Shown in pieces: positions 17,111-26,809 of a stretch of DNA of 64,000 nucleotides. Numbering within the stretch: the stretch's first letter is position 1; every line of letters starts with the position of its first letter. Position numbers and translations under genes: made by a program. This DNA comes from Neptunicoccus cionae (GTDB lineage Bacteria; Pseudomonadota; Alphaproteobacteria; Rhodobacterales; Rhodobacteraceae): the NCBI RefSeq assembly GCF_014643735.1, contig NZ_BMKA01000003.1:540000-603999 (forward strand), given 5' to 3'. The notes under the pieces are model-generated. The model did no database searches. It saw nothing but the letters and a program-made list of their open reading frames with translations, and was not told the DNA's origin.

Positions 17111-18073
17111 TTACACAGAACTCGCAAGGCCTTGCCCCGCGCGCGTTTCTGGCAGTTTTCCCAGAAAGGCGCGCATCCGTTGTCGGGCGCATTTCTGTTT
17201 CTCTGCGTCGGATTCCCGCGCCACGTAAACACGGACCATTTGTTCAGCGATAAAATACCGGACCACACGCTTTTGTCGCAAAGCTACACCGGCATGCTTT
17301 AAAAACATCCGCGCCTCTGCGGCAGTCAGACCGTGAAACAACTCCTGCCCGTCGCAAGGCGAGAAGAAATCCTTCATCACAAGGAAACGCGCCGCCATCC
17401 GCATCAAGGGCAGCCAGCGTTCCTTGTTGATGTCGATAGCATAAAGCTCGCCGTTCCAGATTTTCAAATTCACCAGCGTCATGTCGTCATGCGCGCTGGT
17501 ATGGATCACGGGCTTGGCTTCGATCCCTTCGGCCAGTGCGGCCATCTCAGCCAGCATGGCGTTAAGTAGAGCACGTTCTTCGCTGGTTAGGGTATCGTTA
17601 TCTGCAACGTCCAGACGTGCCACAAAATGCGCTGCCCGCAGCGGTTTTTCCTTGCTGCGCAGATCGGCACAAGCCTTTAGCCAGCCCGCCACCTGCAACA
17701 CGATAGCTCCCCTCTCCCGCTCTTCTGCCTGATTGTAAAGAGATCGCACCGTGTCCCCATCGACCCATTTCAGGATCACAACCCCCAGATCGGGAAGGCT
17801 CTCAATGCAGTTATTGACGTGATAAGGTTCCGGCAGGTTCGTTTCCAGAAACCGCAGCTCTGCACAGGCTTTCTCTGCGCGTGCGGCAGCTTTGTCACGG
17901 GGGTATTGTTTGAAAATAACCCGCTGCCCCTTGTACGAACCAGTAACAACGATGGAGCGTTCCTCGATCTTTCTGACCCGCAGCCCCCTAACCGCAAACA
18001 GGCCCAGTCTAGCGCACAATTGCACCCGAAGTTTCAGTGTAAGCGCGATTTTCTTCAGCCGCGTTGCGATCAT
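17111..18073 (-). CDS. Kinase-like phosphotransferase (APH / LPS-kinase fold)
   Basis: The 320-residue product looks like a small-molecule or LPS kinase of the protein-kinase-like fold. The candidate nucleotide-binding lysine is K55 (RVIFKQY), the catalytic loop is HDDMTLVNL (195-203) with Asp and Asn five residues apart, and the metal-binding Asp is in YAIDINKE (about D214). The N-terminus is basic with a hydrophobic face (LKKIALTLKLRVQL) and could associate with the membrane. The product contains many Arg and Lys residues. The gene lies upstream of the sulfotransferase-like gene on the same strand. The substrate is unknown; LPS-core phosphorylation is one possibility. Confidence 0.6.
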   Translation of the reverse strand: MIATRLKKIALTLKLRVQLCARLGLFAVRGLRVRKIEERSIVVTGSYKGQRVIFKQYPRDKAAARAEKACAELRFLETNLPEPYHVNNCIESLPDLGVVILKWVDGDTVRSLYNQAEERERGAIVLQVAGWLKACADLRSKEKPLRAAHFVARLDVADNDTLTSEERALLNAMLAEMAALAEGIEAKPVIHTSAHDDMTLVNLKIWNGELYAIDINKERWLPLMRMAARFLVMKDFFSPCDGQELFHGLTAAEARMFLKHAGVALRQKRVVRYFIAEQMVRVYVARESDAEKQKCARQRMRAFLGKLPETRAGQGLASSV

Positions 18074-18135
18074 AAAAGTCCCCTCTTAGGCCGGATTCTG
18101 GCCAAGAGAACACTATGAGCAATAATCAGGCAAAT

Positions 18136-18212
18136 TGGTAGGCCCGGTAGGACTCGAACCTACGACCAAAGCGTTATGAGCGCTCTGCTCTAACCAACTG
18201 AGCTACAGGCCC
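18136..18212 (-). tRNA. tRNA with CAU anticodon (probably Ile2, else elongator Met)
   Basis: A 77-base cloverleaf with encoded CCA. Acceptor strand GGGCCTG pairs with CGGGCCT, D-arm GCTC/GAGC, anticodon stem GAGCG / CGCTT, loop CTCATAA (anticodon CAU), T-arm GTAGG-TTCGAGT-CCTAC. The first acceptor pair is G1-U72, which is unusual. The anticodon arm and variable loop (GCTTTGGTC) resemble bacterial tRNA-Ile2, whose C34 becomes lysidine, more than elongator Met. The identity is inferred. Confidence 0.85.
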
Positions 18213-18264
18213 CCTTAGGGTGCGCAAAGCGATACCCAAGCCCCGCGTCAGGGTCAAGCATCTT

Positions 18265-19164
18265 TCAGACGCTCTTGCGGTACAATTGCTGTTCGCGGAA
18301 GATAACATAGAGCCCCGCCCCGATGGTGATGCAAATCCCAAGGGTCGCCAGCGGATTGGGCAGATCGCTAAAGATCAGATAGCCCGCAATCGTCGCCATA
18401 GGGATTTCCAGATATTGCATCGGGGCCAGTGTGGCCGAGGGGGCAAAGCGCAGGGACCACGTCATCAGCAGATGGGCCACCGTACCCAGCACACCAATCG
18501 CTACCAGCAGGTTCCATTCATAGGTGTTCGGGTTGATAACGCCGAGCATGGCGACCTCGCTGCCCGAAAAGACCAGCAGAACCACCAGCAAGAGCACTGT
18601 GGCAATGACACCCGACTGCGCCTGCAGGTTCATCGCGTCAACCTCTTTGGCCACTTTACGTGTCACCAGCATGAACAATGCGAAATCGACCGCCACTACT
18701 AGGGGCAGCAGCGCAGGCCACCCCACCGCGGCAAAGCTAGGCTGGATCACCAGAAGCGTGCCGATAAAGCCCACAAAACAGGCCATCAGCCGGTGCGGGC
18801 CGACTTCCTCGTCCAGTACAAATTTACCCAGCAGCAGCATGATAAAGGGCATCACGAAAGCAATCGCAATCGCATCGGCCAAGGGCAAATAGCGTAGGGA
18901 TGTGAACATCGCGCCGATCCCGATGATGTGCAGAACCGTGCGTATCACCATCAGCCAGAACAACCGGCGCGGCATACGTACAGGCAGACGGGCGAACCAG
19001 ATAATCGGCCAGAGCAACACAACCTGCGCCACAAACCGAACCAGCAGCAATTGCACAAGAGGGATCGAATCCCCCAAAATCTTGGCAATCGAATCCCCGA
19101 GCGGGGCAAGAATGCAAAAACCGGTCATGAAGGCTATGCCAAGGAGGGGGCGATCTTGTGTCAT
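18265..19164 (-). CDS. DMT superfamily (EamA) transporter
   Basis: A 299-residue integral membrane protein with about ten hydrophobic helices arranged as two EamA repeats, the second beginning near [17 protein letters not shown]. Typical EamA features are the A-D-A-I-A-I-A-F and P-F-I-M-L-L-L-G-K block after helix 4 and the A-P-M-Q-Y-L-E-I-P block in helix 9. The family exports or imports metabolites, amino acids or nucleotides; the substrate cannot be deduced. It diverges from purM, whose start is 94 bases away, so the promoters share that gap. Confidence 0.85.
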   Translation of the reverse strand: MTQDRPLLGIAFMTGFCILAPLGDSIAKILGDSIPLVQLLLVRFVAQVVLLWPIIWFARLPVRMPRRLFWLMVIRTVLHIIGIGAMFTSLRYLPLADAIAIAFVMPFIMLLLGKFVLDEEVGPHRLMACFVGFIGTLLVIQPSFAAVGWPALLPLVVAVDFALFMLVTRKVAKEVDAMNLQAQSGVIATVLLLVVLLVFSGSEVAMLGVINPNTYEWNLLVAIGVLGTVAHLLMTWSLRFAPSATLAPMQYLEIPMATIAGYLIFSDLPNPLATLGICITIGAGLYVIFREQQLYRKSV

Positions 19165-19258
19165 GGCGGCACTCTATTGCAGTGCGTGGGGGGCGCAATG
19201 GCTGTTTTCAACGAAGCGCCCTTGCGTTACAGGGATGCAAGAGATTCTGGAGGCCCAC

Positions 19259-20302
19259 ATGAATGATCGCACAAACAGCCTGACCTACGCCGATGCCGGT
19301 GTTGATATTGACGCCGGTAACGCGCTGGTGGACCGCATTAAACCCGCCGCAAGCAGCACCAAACGCCCGGGCGTTATGGACGGGCTTGGCGGATTTGGCG
19401 CGATGTTCGACCTTAAGGCAGCAGGCTTCAAAGATCCGGTCCTTGTCAGCGCCACAGACGGTGTCGGGACCAAGCTGCGGATCGCGATTGATACGGGTCA
19501 CGTGGGCACTGTGGGCATTGATCTTGTGGCCATGTGCGTCAACGATCTGATCTGTCAGGGCGCGGTGCCGCTATTCTTCCTCGATTATTTCGCCACTGGC
19601 AAACTGGACGTGGACAGCGCGGCCAAAGTGATTGAGGGCATCGCCGAGGGGTGCCGTCAGGCCAATACTGCGCTGGTAGGCGGCGAGACCGCCGAGATGC
19701 CGGGCATGTATGAAGCGGATGATTTCGATCTGGCAGGCTTTTCCGTCGGTGCAATGGAACGGGGCGCGATGCTGCCCGCCAATGTGTCCGAAGGTGATGT
19801 TCTGATCGGGATGCCGTCAAGCGGCGTGCATTCCAACGGCTATTCGCTGGTGCGCAAGATTGTCGAACAGTCCGGCCTTGGCTGGGATGCCCCTTGCCCG
19901 TTCGGGGACGGCACACTTGGCGAGGCGCTGCTGGAGCCGACTAAAATTTACGTCCGCCCTGCGGTGGCTGCGCTGGAAACCGGCGGACTGCACGGGTTGG
20001 CCCATATCACAGGCGGCGGTCTGACAGAAAACCTGCCCCGCGCTCTGCCCGAGGGACTGGGCGCCGAGATTGATCTGAACGCATGGACGCGCCTGCCGGT
20101 GTTCAACTGGCTGATTAAAGGTGCGGGTCTGGATCAGGCCGAAGCGTTAAAAACCTTCAACTGCGGGCTTGGCATGATTGCCATCGCAGCGGCGGATCAG
20201 GCGCAGGACGTGCTGGACGCTTTGAAAGCTGAAGGGGTTGAAGCCATGACCATCGGACAGGTGGTTGCTGGCAGTGGAGTATCCTACTCCGGTTCGCTCT
20301 GA
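19259..20302 (+). CDS. purM: Phosphoribosylformylglycinamidine cyclo-ligase (AIR synthetase)
   Basis: Fifth step of de novo purine synthesis, ATP-dependent ring closure to AIR. The 347-residue protein contains [48 protein letters not shown] and [15 protein letters not shown], all diagnostic. The ATG at 19259 has TGGAGG upstream at good spacing; the frame extends far upstream without coding character, so earlier starts were rejected. Its TGA overlaps the purN ATG by one base (TGATG), indicating coupling. Confidence 0.97.
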   Translation: MNDRTNSLTYADAGVDIDAGNALVDRIKPAASSTKRPGVMDGLGGFGAMFDLKAAGFKDPVLVSATDGVGTKLRIAIDTGHVGTVGIDLVAMCVNDLICQGAVPLFFLDYFATGKLDVDSAAKVIEGIAEGCRQANTALVGGETAEMPGMYEADDFDLAGFSVGAMERGAMLPANVSEGDVLIGMPSSGVHSNGYSLVRKIVEQSGLGWDAPCPFGDGTLGEALLEPTKIYVRPAVAALETGGLHGLAHITGGGLTENLPRALPEGLGAEIDLNAWTRLPVFNWLIKGAGLDQAEALKTFNCGLGMIAIAAADQAQDVLDALKAEGVEAMTIGQVVAGSGVSYSGSL

Positions 20303-20874
20303 TGAAGCGGGTTGCCATTTTCATCTCGGGCGGCGGCTCTAACATGCTGTCGCTTCTCGATGCGATGGACGATCCGTCTTTCGGGGCGGAACCTGTGCTG
20401 GTGCTGGCCAATTCCGCGCAAGCGGGAGGGCTGGCCAAAGCTGCGGCACGCGGCGTGCCAACCGCCGCAGTAGATCACCGCGATTATGCGGATCGCGCCG
20501 GTTTTGAAGCGGAAATCACCAGAGTTCTGGATCAGCACGCACCGGATGTGATTTGCCTTGCTGGGTTCATGCGGGTGCTGACCCCTGAATTTACCGCCCG
20601 CTGGGAAAACCGGATGCTGAACATCCACCCCTCCCTGCTGCCAAAATACAAAGGTTTGCACACCCACCAACGCGCCCTTGATGCAGGCGATACCGAAGGC
20701 GGTTGTTCCGTCCATCTGGTGACAGCCGCGCTGGATGATGGTCCGACACTGGGACAGGCCCGCGTGCCGATCCTTGCGGGTGATACGGCCAGTGACCTTG
20801 CCGCGCGCGTTCTGGTGGAGGAGCATAAGCTTTACCCTGCCGCCTTGCGGAACTTCATCGCTCAGGTGGGTTAA
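20302..20874 (+). CDS. purN: Phosphoribosylglycinamide formyltransferase
   Basis: Uses 10-formyl-tetrahydrofolate to formylate GAR in purine synthesis. The 190 residues contain the phosphate-binding GGGSNM (10-15), LAGFMRVL, and the catalytic Asn-His pair in NIHPSLLPKYKGLHTH (N107, H109), with DDGPTLGQ downstream. The start codon overlaps the purM stop. A 7-bp hairpin (20892-20898 with 20910-20916) lies downstream and could end the transcript. Confidence 0.96.
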   Translation: MKRVAIFISGGGSNMLSLLDAMDDPSFGAEPVLVLANSAQAGGLAKAAARGVPTAAVDHRDYADRAGFEAEITRVLDQHAPDVICLAGFMRVLTPEFTARWENRMLNIHPSLLPKYKGLHTHQRALDAGDTEGGCSVHLVTAALDDGPTLGQARVPILAGDTASDLAARVLVEEHKLYPAALRNFIAQVG

Positions 20875-21191
20875 AAAGCCGCTTTTTTGGCCACGGATCA
20901 GAAACAGTTATCCGTGAAAAAGGCTTGTCTGTTTCCCTGCTGGAAAAAGCACTGTTCTGCGTCATTTGGAATGTGCGTAAAATGTGACAATTCTCGGACA
21001 ATTACACCTTAATCCGCACAACCTTAAGATGACTTTGCGTAAAGCTATTTTAAATTGCTTATTTACAAGCACTTACCAACAACCGCCAAATATTGAAAAT
21101 AATCTTCTTCCGGCGTTTTTCACCCTCTTCTTACCGCAATTGGCCGCCAAATTAGGGGTACCCAAACTATTAGCCAGAAGGGAAGTTCGAC
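20875..21191. other. Intergenic region between purN and the tadE-like gene
   Basis: This 317-base gap is AT-richer than its surroundings. It holds a 7-bp hairpin, CACGGAT (20892-20898) with ATCCGTG (20910-20916), and T-rich and A-rich tracts that suggest a promoter for the tad-like pair. A purine-rich ribosome binding site AGAAGGGA lies at its end. I saw no convincing gene: the 84-codon frame through it has no family resemblance and enters the tadE gene out of frame. Confidence 0.55.
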
Positions 21192-21596
21192 ATGCGCTCC
21201 AACTTTTCCAAATTAATAAAACGGACCCGTCACAATGAAGACGGCGGGGTGAGTGTGGAGTTCATGCTCTGGGTGCCGGTCTTTGTCGCCCTCATGACGG
21301 GCGCCGTCGATGTGGGCACAATCTTTGCCTATAAAACAAACTACTGGGGCGTTGCACGGGATACAGCCCGACAAGTCGCCCGCCACGCCATGAGCGCGAG
21401 CGAAGCAGAAGCCTACGCCAGAGAGATGGCCACCTACTCCGGTGTTGAACCTGACACAGAGGTGGAAATTACCGCGAATGACGTAACCGTCCGACTTATC
21501 GGTTACGCCGACACAATCGCGTCCTTTGGCATTTTCAAGGTCCTTCAAGGAACCGAAATCTCTGCCGAAGTCACCTATGCGCTAGAGCCGATTTAA
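21192..21596 (+). CDS. TadE-like pilus assembly protein
   Basis: A 134-residue pseudopilin-like protein: a short basic N-terminus (KLIKRTRHNEDGG), then VSVEFMLWVPVFVALMTGAVDVG, the TadE transmembrane signature with the conserved Glu, and a small periplasmic domain. TadE and TadF proteins are minor pilins of Flp/Tad systems and are cleaved by prepilin peptidase near the G before the hydrophobic stretch. The AGAAGGGA site upstream fixes the start. A TadG-like gene follows after 10 bases, but no other tad genes (cpaB to cpaF, flp) are nearby, so the pair is orphaned. Confidence 0.8.
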   Translation: MRSNFSKLIKRTRHNEDGGVSVEFMLWVPVFVALMTGAVDVGTIFAYKTNYWGVARDTARQVARHAMSASEAEAYAREMATYSGVEPDTEVEITANDVTVRLIGYADTIASFGIFKVLQGTEISAEVTYALEPI

Positions 21597-21606
21597 GGAT
21601 AGACCC

Positions 21607-23115
21607 ATGACCCATAAAAAACACCTAATTTCCGAATTTCTGCGCGACGAAGATGGTGGCGCGACCGGCTGGAACCTTGCGTGGTTTGCCGTTCTGGCAG
21701 CCGGAAGCGGCTTTGCTATCGACGTATCGAACGCCCGCAACGCCAAAGAACATCTGACAGTAACCGCAGAAGCCGCCTCCCACGCCGGATTGGTCGCGCT
21801 GATGAACACCGGATCGACCGGTGATGCACGGGCTGCGGCCATCGCATCGGTTCAGCAAAATTATCCCAGCGATGTCTTTGGTCCGGTAATTGCGGACTCC
21901 ACGTCCGATATTGTGGTGGCCAATTATAACGCCGAGGAGTCCTCATGGAGCGACTCCGGCATGGCAAACGCGGTTGGCGTAACCCTGCGGCGCGACGAAT
22001 CCACCAAGAACGGTGTATCGACCTTTCTGCTAAACTGGGTCGGACTGGAAGAGTGGACCTTTTCAGCATCAGCCGCCACCGCAATGGCAGGCACCCAGCG
22101 GTGCAGCAACACCGAAGGCCTGTTTGCACAGGGCAACATTCAGCTCCGGTCCCACAACGGGTTCGGGACGGGCATTTGTCTGCACAGCGACGAATATGTA
22201 ACCATGTCAAACCACAACGTGTTTGATGACGGGGCCTATGTCAGCATGCCAGACCTGAGCCTGTGTGAAAAATGTGATGACGACGACAAAAACCCCGGCA
22301 TTGTCGATGCGGCCTATGAAACCAAATACATCATGCCAGATATCGCCGACTGGATCGAACAGACCGAACTGTCCTTTATGGGGTCCGGCGACAGCGCAAT
22401 CAAAGATGCCTTCTTTGAAGGGCGCGCTTTGGATCGCGACCTGTCCAGCCTGTCAGAGCTGGATTACGACACCAGATATCTGGAACGGGGCTCCGTCGTC
22501 GAAATCTCCGCGACTGAGTTTTACCTGATGGAAGACGTCCCCGAAGGCCTGACCTACAACGTAAGCTGCGCGGTTTCCGCCACTTCCACGGGCACCAGCA
22601 ACGGGAACGGGCGCGGTAAAAGTAACGGGAATGGTAATGGAAACGGCAAGAACAAGTCGAGCAGCGACGTGACCTCTGTGTCATCGCTCGATTTTTCCAA
22701 CGCCCCTTTGAAGGATCTTGCAGTCATCACCGATTGTCCGGTCGACTTTAGCAGCGAAGCCGATTTGCTGGGCGTTATGATCGTTACCTCCAGTGACAGC
22801 GGGATTTCGGGGTCTTCCGGCACCACCATCGGCGCGTCAAATTATTCTTGCGACCCGCTGGATCGGGTAACAATCATGACCAATGCCGATGTGCATATGG
22901 CGGCAAAGTTTCTGGCCACCAACCTGACGCTGGTGATTGACGGTGCAATCCACCTTGCCTCCGGCGGGTCCGGCAATTCGGATCACTACGGCGTGGGCAT
23001 CCATACGTCCGGCGACATTGATGTAACAACCCACCACAATTATTACAGCTGCGGAAATTCCAACACCGAGGTAGCACCGGTCATGGGCGTGATCCGCCAC
23101 GTCTCAGCCGACTGA
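21607..23115 (+). CDS. TadG-like secreted or pilus-associated protein with Asn/Gly-rich insert
   Basis: A 502-residue protein. The N-terminus (LRDEDGGATGWNLAWFAVLAAGSGFAIDVSNARNAK) is a TadE/TadG-type transmembrane anchor. A large exported region follows with several cysteines (CSN, CLHSDEY, CEKCDD, CAV, CPVD, CDPLD, CGNS) that may form disulfides. Residues about 335-355 are a low-complexity Asn/Gly/Lys run in which S-N-G-N-G is repeated. No von Willebrand A domain is visible, unlike classical TadG. The function of the exported domain is unknown. The gene ends before a strong bidirectional terminator. Confidence 0.7.
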   Translation: MTHKKHLISEFLRDEDGGATGWNLAWFAVLAAGSGFAIDVSNARNAKEHLTVTAEAASHAGLVALMNTGSTGDARAAAIASVQQNYPSDVFGPVIADSTSDIVVANYNAEESSWSDSGMANAVGVTLRRDESTKNGVSTFLLNWVGLEEWTFSASAATAMAGTQRCSNTEGLFAQGNIQLRSHNGFGTGICLHSDEYVTMSNHNVFDDGAYVSMPDLSLCEKCDDDDKNPGIVDAAYETKYIMPDIADWIEQTELSFMGSGDSAIKDAFFEGRALDRDLSSLSELDYDTRYLERGSVVEISATEFYLMEDVPEGLTYNVSCAVSATSTGTSNGNGRGKSNGNGNGNGKNKSSSDVTSVSSLDFSNAPLKDLAVITDCPVDFSSEADLLGVMIVTSSDSGISGSSGTTIGASNYSCDPLDRVTIMTNADVHMAAKFLATNLTLVIDGAIHLASGGSGNSDHYGVGIHTSGDIDVTTHHNYYSCGNSNTEVAPVMGVIRHVSAD

Positions 23116-23138
23116 AAACAACCTCACCCGCTGAACAC

Positions 23139-23165
23139 AAAAAAGGGCCCAAAGGGGCCCTTTTT
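23139..23165. terminator. Bidirectional terminator between tadG-like gene and ndk
   Basis: A G+C stem GGGCCC / GGGCCC flanked by A-tract (23139-23144) and T-tract (23161-23165) can terminate transcription from both converging genes. Confidence 0.88.
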
Positions 23166-23205
23166 CATTGGGGCGGAATGAACCCGCCCCAAAAAGAACT
23201 TTGGC

Positions 23206-23628
23206 TTAGCCAACCAGTTCGAGACCGGCGAAGAAATATGCGATTTCTTCAGCAGCTGTTTCTGGCGCGTCGGACCCGTGGATGGAGTTTTCACCCAAGG
23301 ACAGCGCGTGTGTTTTGCGGATTGTGCCTTCTTCAGCATCAGCCGGGTTTGTTGCGCCCATGATTTCACGGTTGCGCAGGATAGCGTTTTCGCCTTCCAG
23401 AACCTGAACAACGATCGGCTCGGATACCATGAATTCGCACAGTTCGTCGTAGAAAGGACGCTCGGCGTGGACAGAGTAGAACTCTTGCGCTTGGGCCAGA
23501 GTCAGCTGGATGCGCTTTTGCGCGATGATGCGCAGGCCACCGTCTTCCAGCATGGCACAGATCTTGCCAGTCAGGTTACGTTTTGTTGCGTCTGGTTTAA
23601 CGATAGAGAAAGTGCGTTCGAGAGCCAT
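23206..23628 (-). CDS. ndk: Nucleoside-diphosphate kinase
   Basis: Transfers gamma-phosphate between nucleoside triphosphates and diphosphates. The 140 residues are a complete Ndk: [15 protein letters not shown] at the N-terminus, the GAT-NP loop, and the phospho-accepting histidine in NSIHGSD (H117). The ATG at 23628 was chosen because the protein then begins as all Ndk do ([13 protein letters not shown]); the frame extends upstream only into non-coding sequence. It diverges from the ABC-F gene with about 115 bases between starts. Confidence 0.97.
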   Translation of the reverse strand: MALERTFSIVKPDATKRNLTGKICAMLEDGGLRIIAQKRIQLTLAQAQEFYSVHAERPFYDELCEFMVSEPIVVQVLEGENAILRNREIMGATNPADAEEGTIRKTHALSLGENSIHGSDAPETAAEEIAYFFAGLELVG

Positions 23629-23743
23629 GAGGACTGTCCTTTGGGTTGGTGAATTTGGCGGTGCGATAGCATGGAACATCCTTATTGGAAAGCACCCATT
23701 CAGCCCCTGTTGACAGTATCGGGCCACTGGGGCATTGCGAGGC

Positions 23744-25618
23744 ATGCTAAAGCTGACAGATATATCCTATTCGATTTCGGGCCGTCCCTTGTTTGACGGC
23801 GCTTCCGCAACGATTCCGACGGGCCACAAGGTGGGCTTTGTCGGGCGCAACGGGACAGGCAAAACCACGCTGTTCCACCTGATCACCGGAAAACTGGCGA
23901 TGGACGGGGGCACGGTTGAAATTCCCCGTGGCGCCCGCATCGGCGGCGTCGCACAAGAAGCACCTGCCTCGGACGACAGCCTGCTTGATACAGTGCTGAT
24001 GGCCGATACGGAACGGGCCGCCTTGCTGGAGGAAGCCGAAACCACCACCGATCCGGTCCGCATCGCAGAGGTCCACGCACGACTGGGCGATATTGACGCC
24101 TATTCCGCCGAAGCCCGCGCCGCTGCCATTCTGCACGGTCTGGGGTTTGACAAAGAGGCCCAAGCCCGCCCCTGCGCCGATTTCTCCGGTGGCTGGCGGA
24201 TGCGCGTGGCCCTTGCGGCTGTGCTGTTCTCCGAACCTGATGTGCTGCTGCTCGATGAGCCGACCAACTACCTTGATCTTGAAGGCACGCTCTGGCTTGA
24301 AGGGTATCTGGCTAAATATCCCCATACGGTGCTGGTCATTTCCCACGACCGGCAGTTGCTGAACCGCTCGGTCAATTCGATCCTGCATCTGATGGACCAG
24401 AAACTGACGCTCTATCAGGGCAACTACGACACGTTTGATGCGGTGCGCCGTGCGAAACTGGCGGAACTGGCTGCGGCGGCCAAAAAACAAGCGGCAGAAC
24501 GCGCCCATATGCAAAGCTTCGTGGACCGTTTCCGTGCCAAAGCCTCCAAAGCGAAACAGGCCCAATCCCGTCTGAAGATGCTGGAGCGGATGGAACCGAT
24601 TGCAGCCGCTACGGAAAACAACGTGGCTTCATTCAACTTCCCCTCCCCCGAGCAACTGTCCCCGCCGATTATGAAGCTGGACGGAGTAGACGTTGGCTAT
24701 GACGACACCACGATTCTGCGCAGCCTGAACCTGCGGATTGATCAGGACGACCGGATCGCGTTGCTGGGCGCCAACGGTCAGGGTAAATCCACCCTGTCCA
24801 AACTGTTTGCCAATCGTTTGGCACCGCAGAAAGGCGATACCATCGCGTCTTCCAAGCTGCGGATTGGCTATTTTGCCCAGCATCAGGTGGACGAACTGCA
24901 TCTGGATGAAACCCCGCTGCAACATCTGGCGCGCGAACGTCCCGAAATGCCACCCGCCAAGCTGCGTTCCAGATTGGCACAGGGCGGCGTCGGGCCGGAA
25001 CAGGCCGAAACGCTGGTGGGTAAACTGTCGGGGGGGCAAAAAGCACGCCTGTCCATGCTGCTCGCCACGCTTGATGCGCCCCATCTGGTGATCCTTGACG
25101 AGCCGACAAACCACCTTGATATCGAAAGCCGCGAGGCACTGGTCCGCGCCTTAATGGACTATGACGGTGCGGTGATCCTTGTCAGCCACGACCCCCATCT
25201 GGTGGGCATGGTCGCGGACCGGCTGTGGCTGGTGAAAGACGGCAGCGTCAAACCCTTTAACGAGGATCTGGACGCCTATCAGAAACTTCTGCTGAGCGAA
25301 CGGGGCGGCGGCGGTGTTGCAGCAGCCCCCGAAAAGAAGAAACCCCGCGAGAAACGCAAACCCGCTGCCGAACAGCGCAAGGCGATCGCGCCCTTGCAGG
25401 CGGAAGTGTCCAAATGCGAAGCCCGTGTCGCGAAGCTAGAAGAGTTGAAAGCCAAAATCGAGGAACGCCTTGCCGATCCCGATCTCTACACCCCTGTTTA
25501 CCGCGATAAACTGATGCTATTACAGGGCAAAGCCCGCGAGATTAACGACGGTTTGAAGCGGGCCGAGGAACTGTGGATGGCCGCATCCGAAGAACTGGAG
25601 GGCGCCAAGGCCCAATGA
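23744..25618 (+). CDS. ABC-F family ATPase, YheS-like
   Basis: A soluble tandem ATPase of 624 residues. The first Walker A is GRNGTGKTT (about 34-42), with signature FSGGWRMR and [12 protein letters not shown]. The second Walker A is GANGQGKST (about 342), with signature LSGGQKAR and [11 protein letters not shown]. The linker [23 protein letters not shown] is nearly diagnostic for the YheS group of ABC-F proteins. A C-terminal Lys/Glu coiled-coil domain follows. ABC-F proteins act on the ribosome; YheS function is not fully settled. The ATG at 23744 is used rather than the TTG at 23735. Its stop overlaps the marC start (ATGA). Confidence 0.9.
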   Translation: MLKLTDISYSISGRPLFDGASATIPTGHKVGFVGRNGTGKTTLFHLITGKLAMDGGTVEIPRGARIGGVAQEAPASDDSLLDTVLMADTERAALLEEAETTTDPVRIAEVHARLGDIDAYSAEARAAAILHGLGFDKEAQARPCADFSGGWRMRVALAAVLFSEPDVLLLDEPTNYLDLEGTLWLEGYLAKYPHTVLVISHDRQLLNRSVNSILHLMDQKLTLYQGNYDTFDAVRRAKLAELAAAAKKQAAERAHMQSFVDRFRAKASKAKQAQSRLKMLERMEPIAAATENNVASFNFPSPEQLSPPIMKLDGVDVGYDDTTILRSLNLRIDQDDRIALLGANGQGKSTLSKLFANRLAPQKGDTIASSKLRIGYFAQHQVDELHLDETPLQHLARERPEMPPAKLRSRLAQGGVGPEQAETLVGKLSGGQKARLSMLLATLDAPHLVILDEPTNHLDIESREALVRALMDYDGAVILVSHDPHLVGMVADRLWLVKDGSVKPFNEDLDAYQKLLLSERGGGGVAAAPEKKKPREKRKPAAEQRKAIAPLQAEVSKCEARVAKLEELKAKIEERLADPDLYTPVYRDKLMLLQGKAREINDGLKRAEELWMAASEELEGAKAQ

Positions 25619-26232
25619 CGTTTGATCTGTTTGTCACTGCTTTCGTTACGATTTTCCTCGTCATCGACCCGATCGGGTTGCTGCCGTTTTACATCGCGCT
25701 GACCAGTGATCATACAAAGATCGAACGCCGTGGCATTGCCCTGCGCTCTACCGGCATTTCATTGGTGGTGCTGCTGTTGTTTGCCTTTGCGGGGGATCAA
25801 ATCCTGCAAGGCATCGGCATCGGTATGCCTGCCTTCCGCATTGCGGGGGGCGTGTTGTTGTTCATGACTGCGGTGGACATGCTGTTTGAAAAACGCGCGG
25901 AACGGCGGGGCAACCAGACCGAAGCCTCTGACCGGCCTGATCCGTCCGTTTTCCCGCTGGCCACGCCCCTGATCGCGGGGCCGGGTTCTATCGCGGCTGT
26001 GATCTTGTTGGCGGGTGACGGCACCGATCGGGTAGAGGCGTTGTCCATAACCCTTGGGGCACTGTTTCTGGTGCTGGCCCTTGTGCTGGCGCTGTTCTTT
26101 CTGGCCGGCCCTGTGGAGCGCCTTCTGGGCAAAGTCGGCATCAACGTGGTAACGCGGCTGCTGGGTATGCTCTTGGCGGCACTGGCGGTGCAATTCGTTG
26201 TGGACGGAATGCACGGGTTGGGCGTGATATGA
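25615..26232 (+). CDS. MarC family membrane protein
   Basis: A 205-residue protein with six hydrophobic helices. It begins [29 protein letters not shown] and has AGGVLLFMTAVDML and FPLATPLIAGPGSIAAVILL, the patterns of MarC (UPF0056). The family was once linked to multiple antibiotic resistance, but that is not supported, and function remains unknown. Its ATG lies within the ABC-F stop region (ATGA) and its own end overlaps the next start the same way, so three genes are coupled. Confidence 0.88.
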   Translation: MTFDLFVTAFVTIFLVIDPIGLLPFYIALTSDHTKIERRGIALRSTGISLVVLLLFAFAGDQILQGIGIGMPAFRIAGGVLLFMTAVDMLFEKRAERRGNQTEASDRPDPSVFPLATPLIAGPGSIAAVILLAGDGTDRVEALSITLGALFLVLALVLALFFLAGPVERLLGKVGINVVTRLLGMLLAALAVQFVVDGMHGLGVI

Positions 26233-26807
26233 GCGGTGACGAACGGGCCTATTTCTTTTATCTGACCCTGCTGCTGTTGTTTGTCGGCAGCGGCTTTCTG
26301 TTCGGCTACCGCCAGAAACTTGGTAAAAGCCTGCAACAAGCTGCCATCTGGGGGCTGATTTTTGTCGGTGTCGTCATTGCCTACGGCTTTTCGGACACGC
26401 TGAAACAGCAGATCATGCCGTCCCGTGCGGCCCAAAGCTCTGAAGGTTATGTGGTGCAGCGCGCGCGGGATGGTCATTTCTACCTCGCACTGGAAGTGAA
26501 CGGGAAAACTGTTCCATTTGTAGTAGATACGGGCGCAACTTCCATCGTTCTGAGCCGTCAGGATGCGGAAAAAGTTGGCATTGACCCTGACAGCCTCAGC
26601 TATCTGGGGCGGGCAAATACGGCCAACGGAGTTGTTGAAACCGCCTCTACCGTGCTTGACCGTGTCGCGCTGGGGGATCTGGTGGATTACGATGTGCGGG
26701 CATCTGTGAACGGCGGAGAGATGAACGGATCCCTTTTGGGAATGGCCTATCTGAACAGATTTTCCGAGATTTCCATGCGCGGGGATCGCATGATCCTGCG
26801 GCCTTAG
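26229..26807 (+). CDS. Retropepsin-like aspartic protease, membrane-anchored
   Basis: The 192-residue protein has two N-terminal transmembrane segments (about 9-26 and 38-55) and a C-terminal single-domain aspartic protease fold with catalytic VVDTGATSIVLS (D100) and a later GMAYLNRF. It belongs to the TIGR02281-type clan AA family found in alphaproteobacteria, which would work as a dimer like retroviral proteases. The periplasmic placement of the protease domain is inferred from the topology. The start overlaps marC (ATGA). It ends at a junction carrying a repeat also present at 46575. Confidence 0.88.
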   Translation: MSGDERAYFFYLTLLLLFVGSGFLFGYRQKLGKSLQQAAIWGLIFVGVVIAYGFSDTLKQQIMPSRAAQSSEGYVVQRARDGHFYLALEVNGKTVPFVVDTGATSIVLSRQDAEKVGIDPDSLSYLGRANTANGVVETASTVLDRVALGDLVDYDVRASVNGGEMNGSLLGMAYLNRFSEISMRGDRMILRP

Positions 26808-26809
26808 GG

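Noticed and set aside
21000-21075. CtrA binding site (TTAA-N7-TTAA) upstream of the tad-like genes
   Set aside because: TTAA motifs occur, but the spacing is wrong (11 bases) or the second half is mismatched.
20984-21238. Possible small gene before the tadE-like gene
   Set aside because: 84 codons with no ribosome binding site, no family pattern, and it runs into the tadE gene in another frame.
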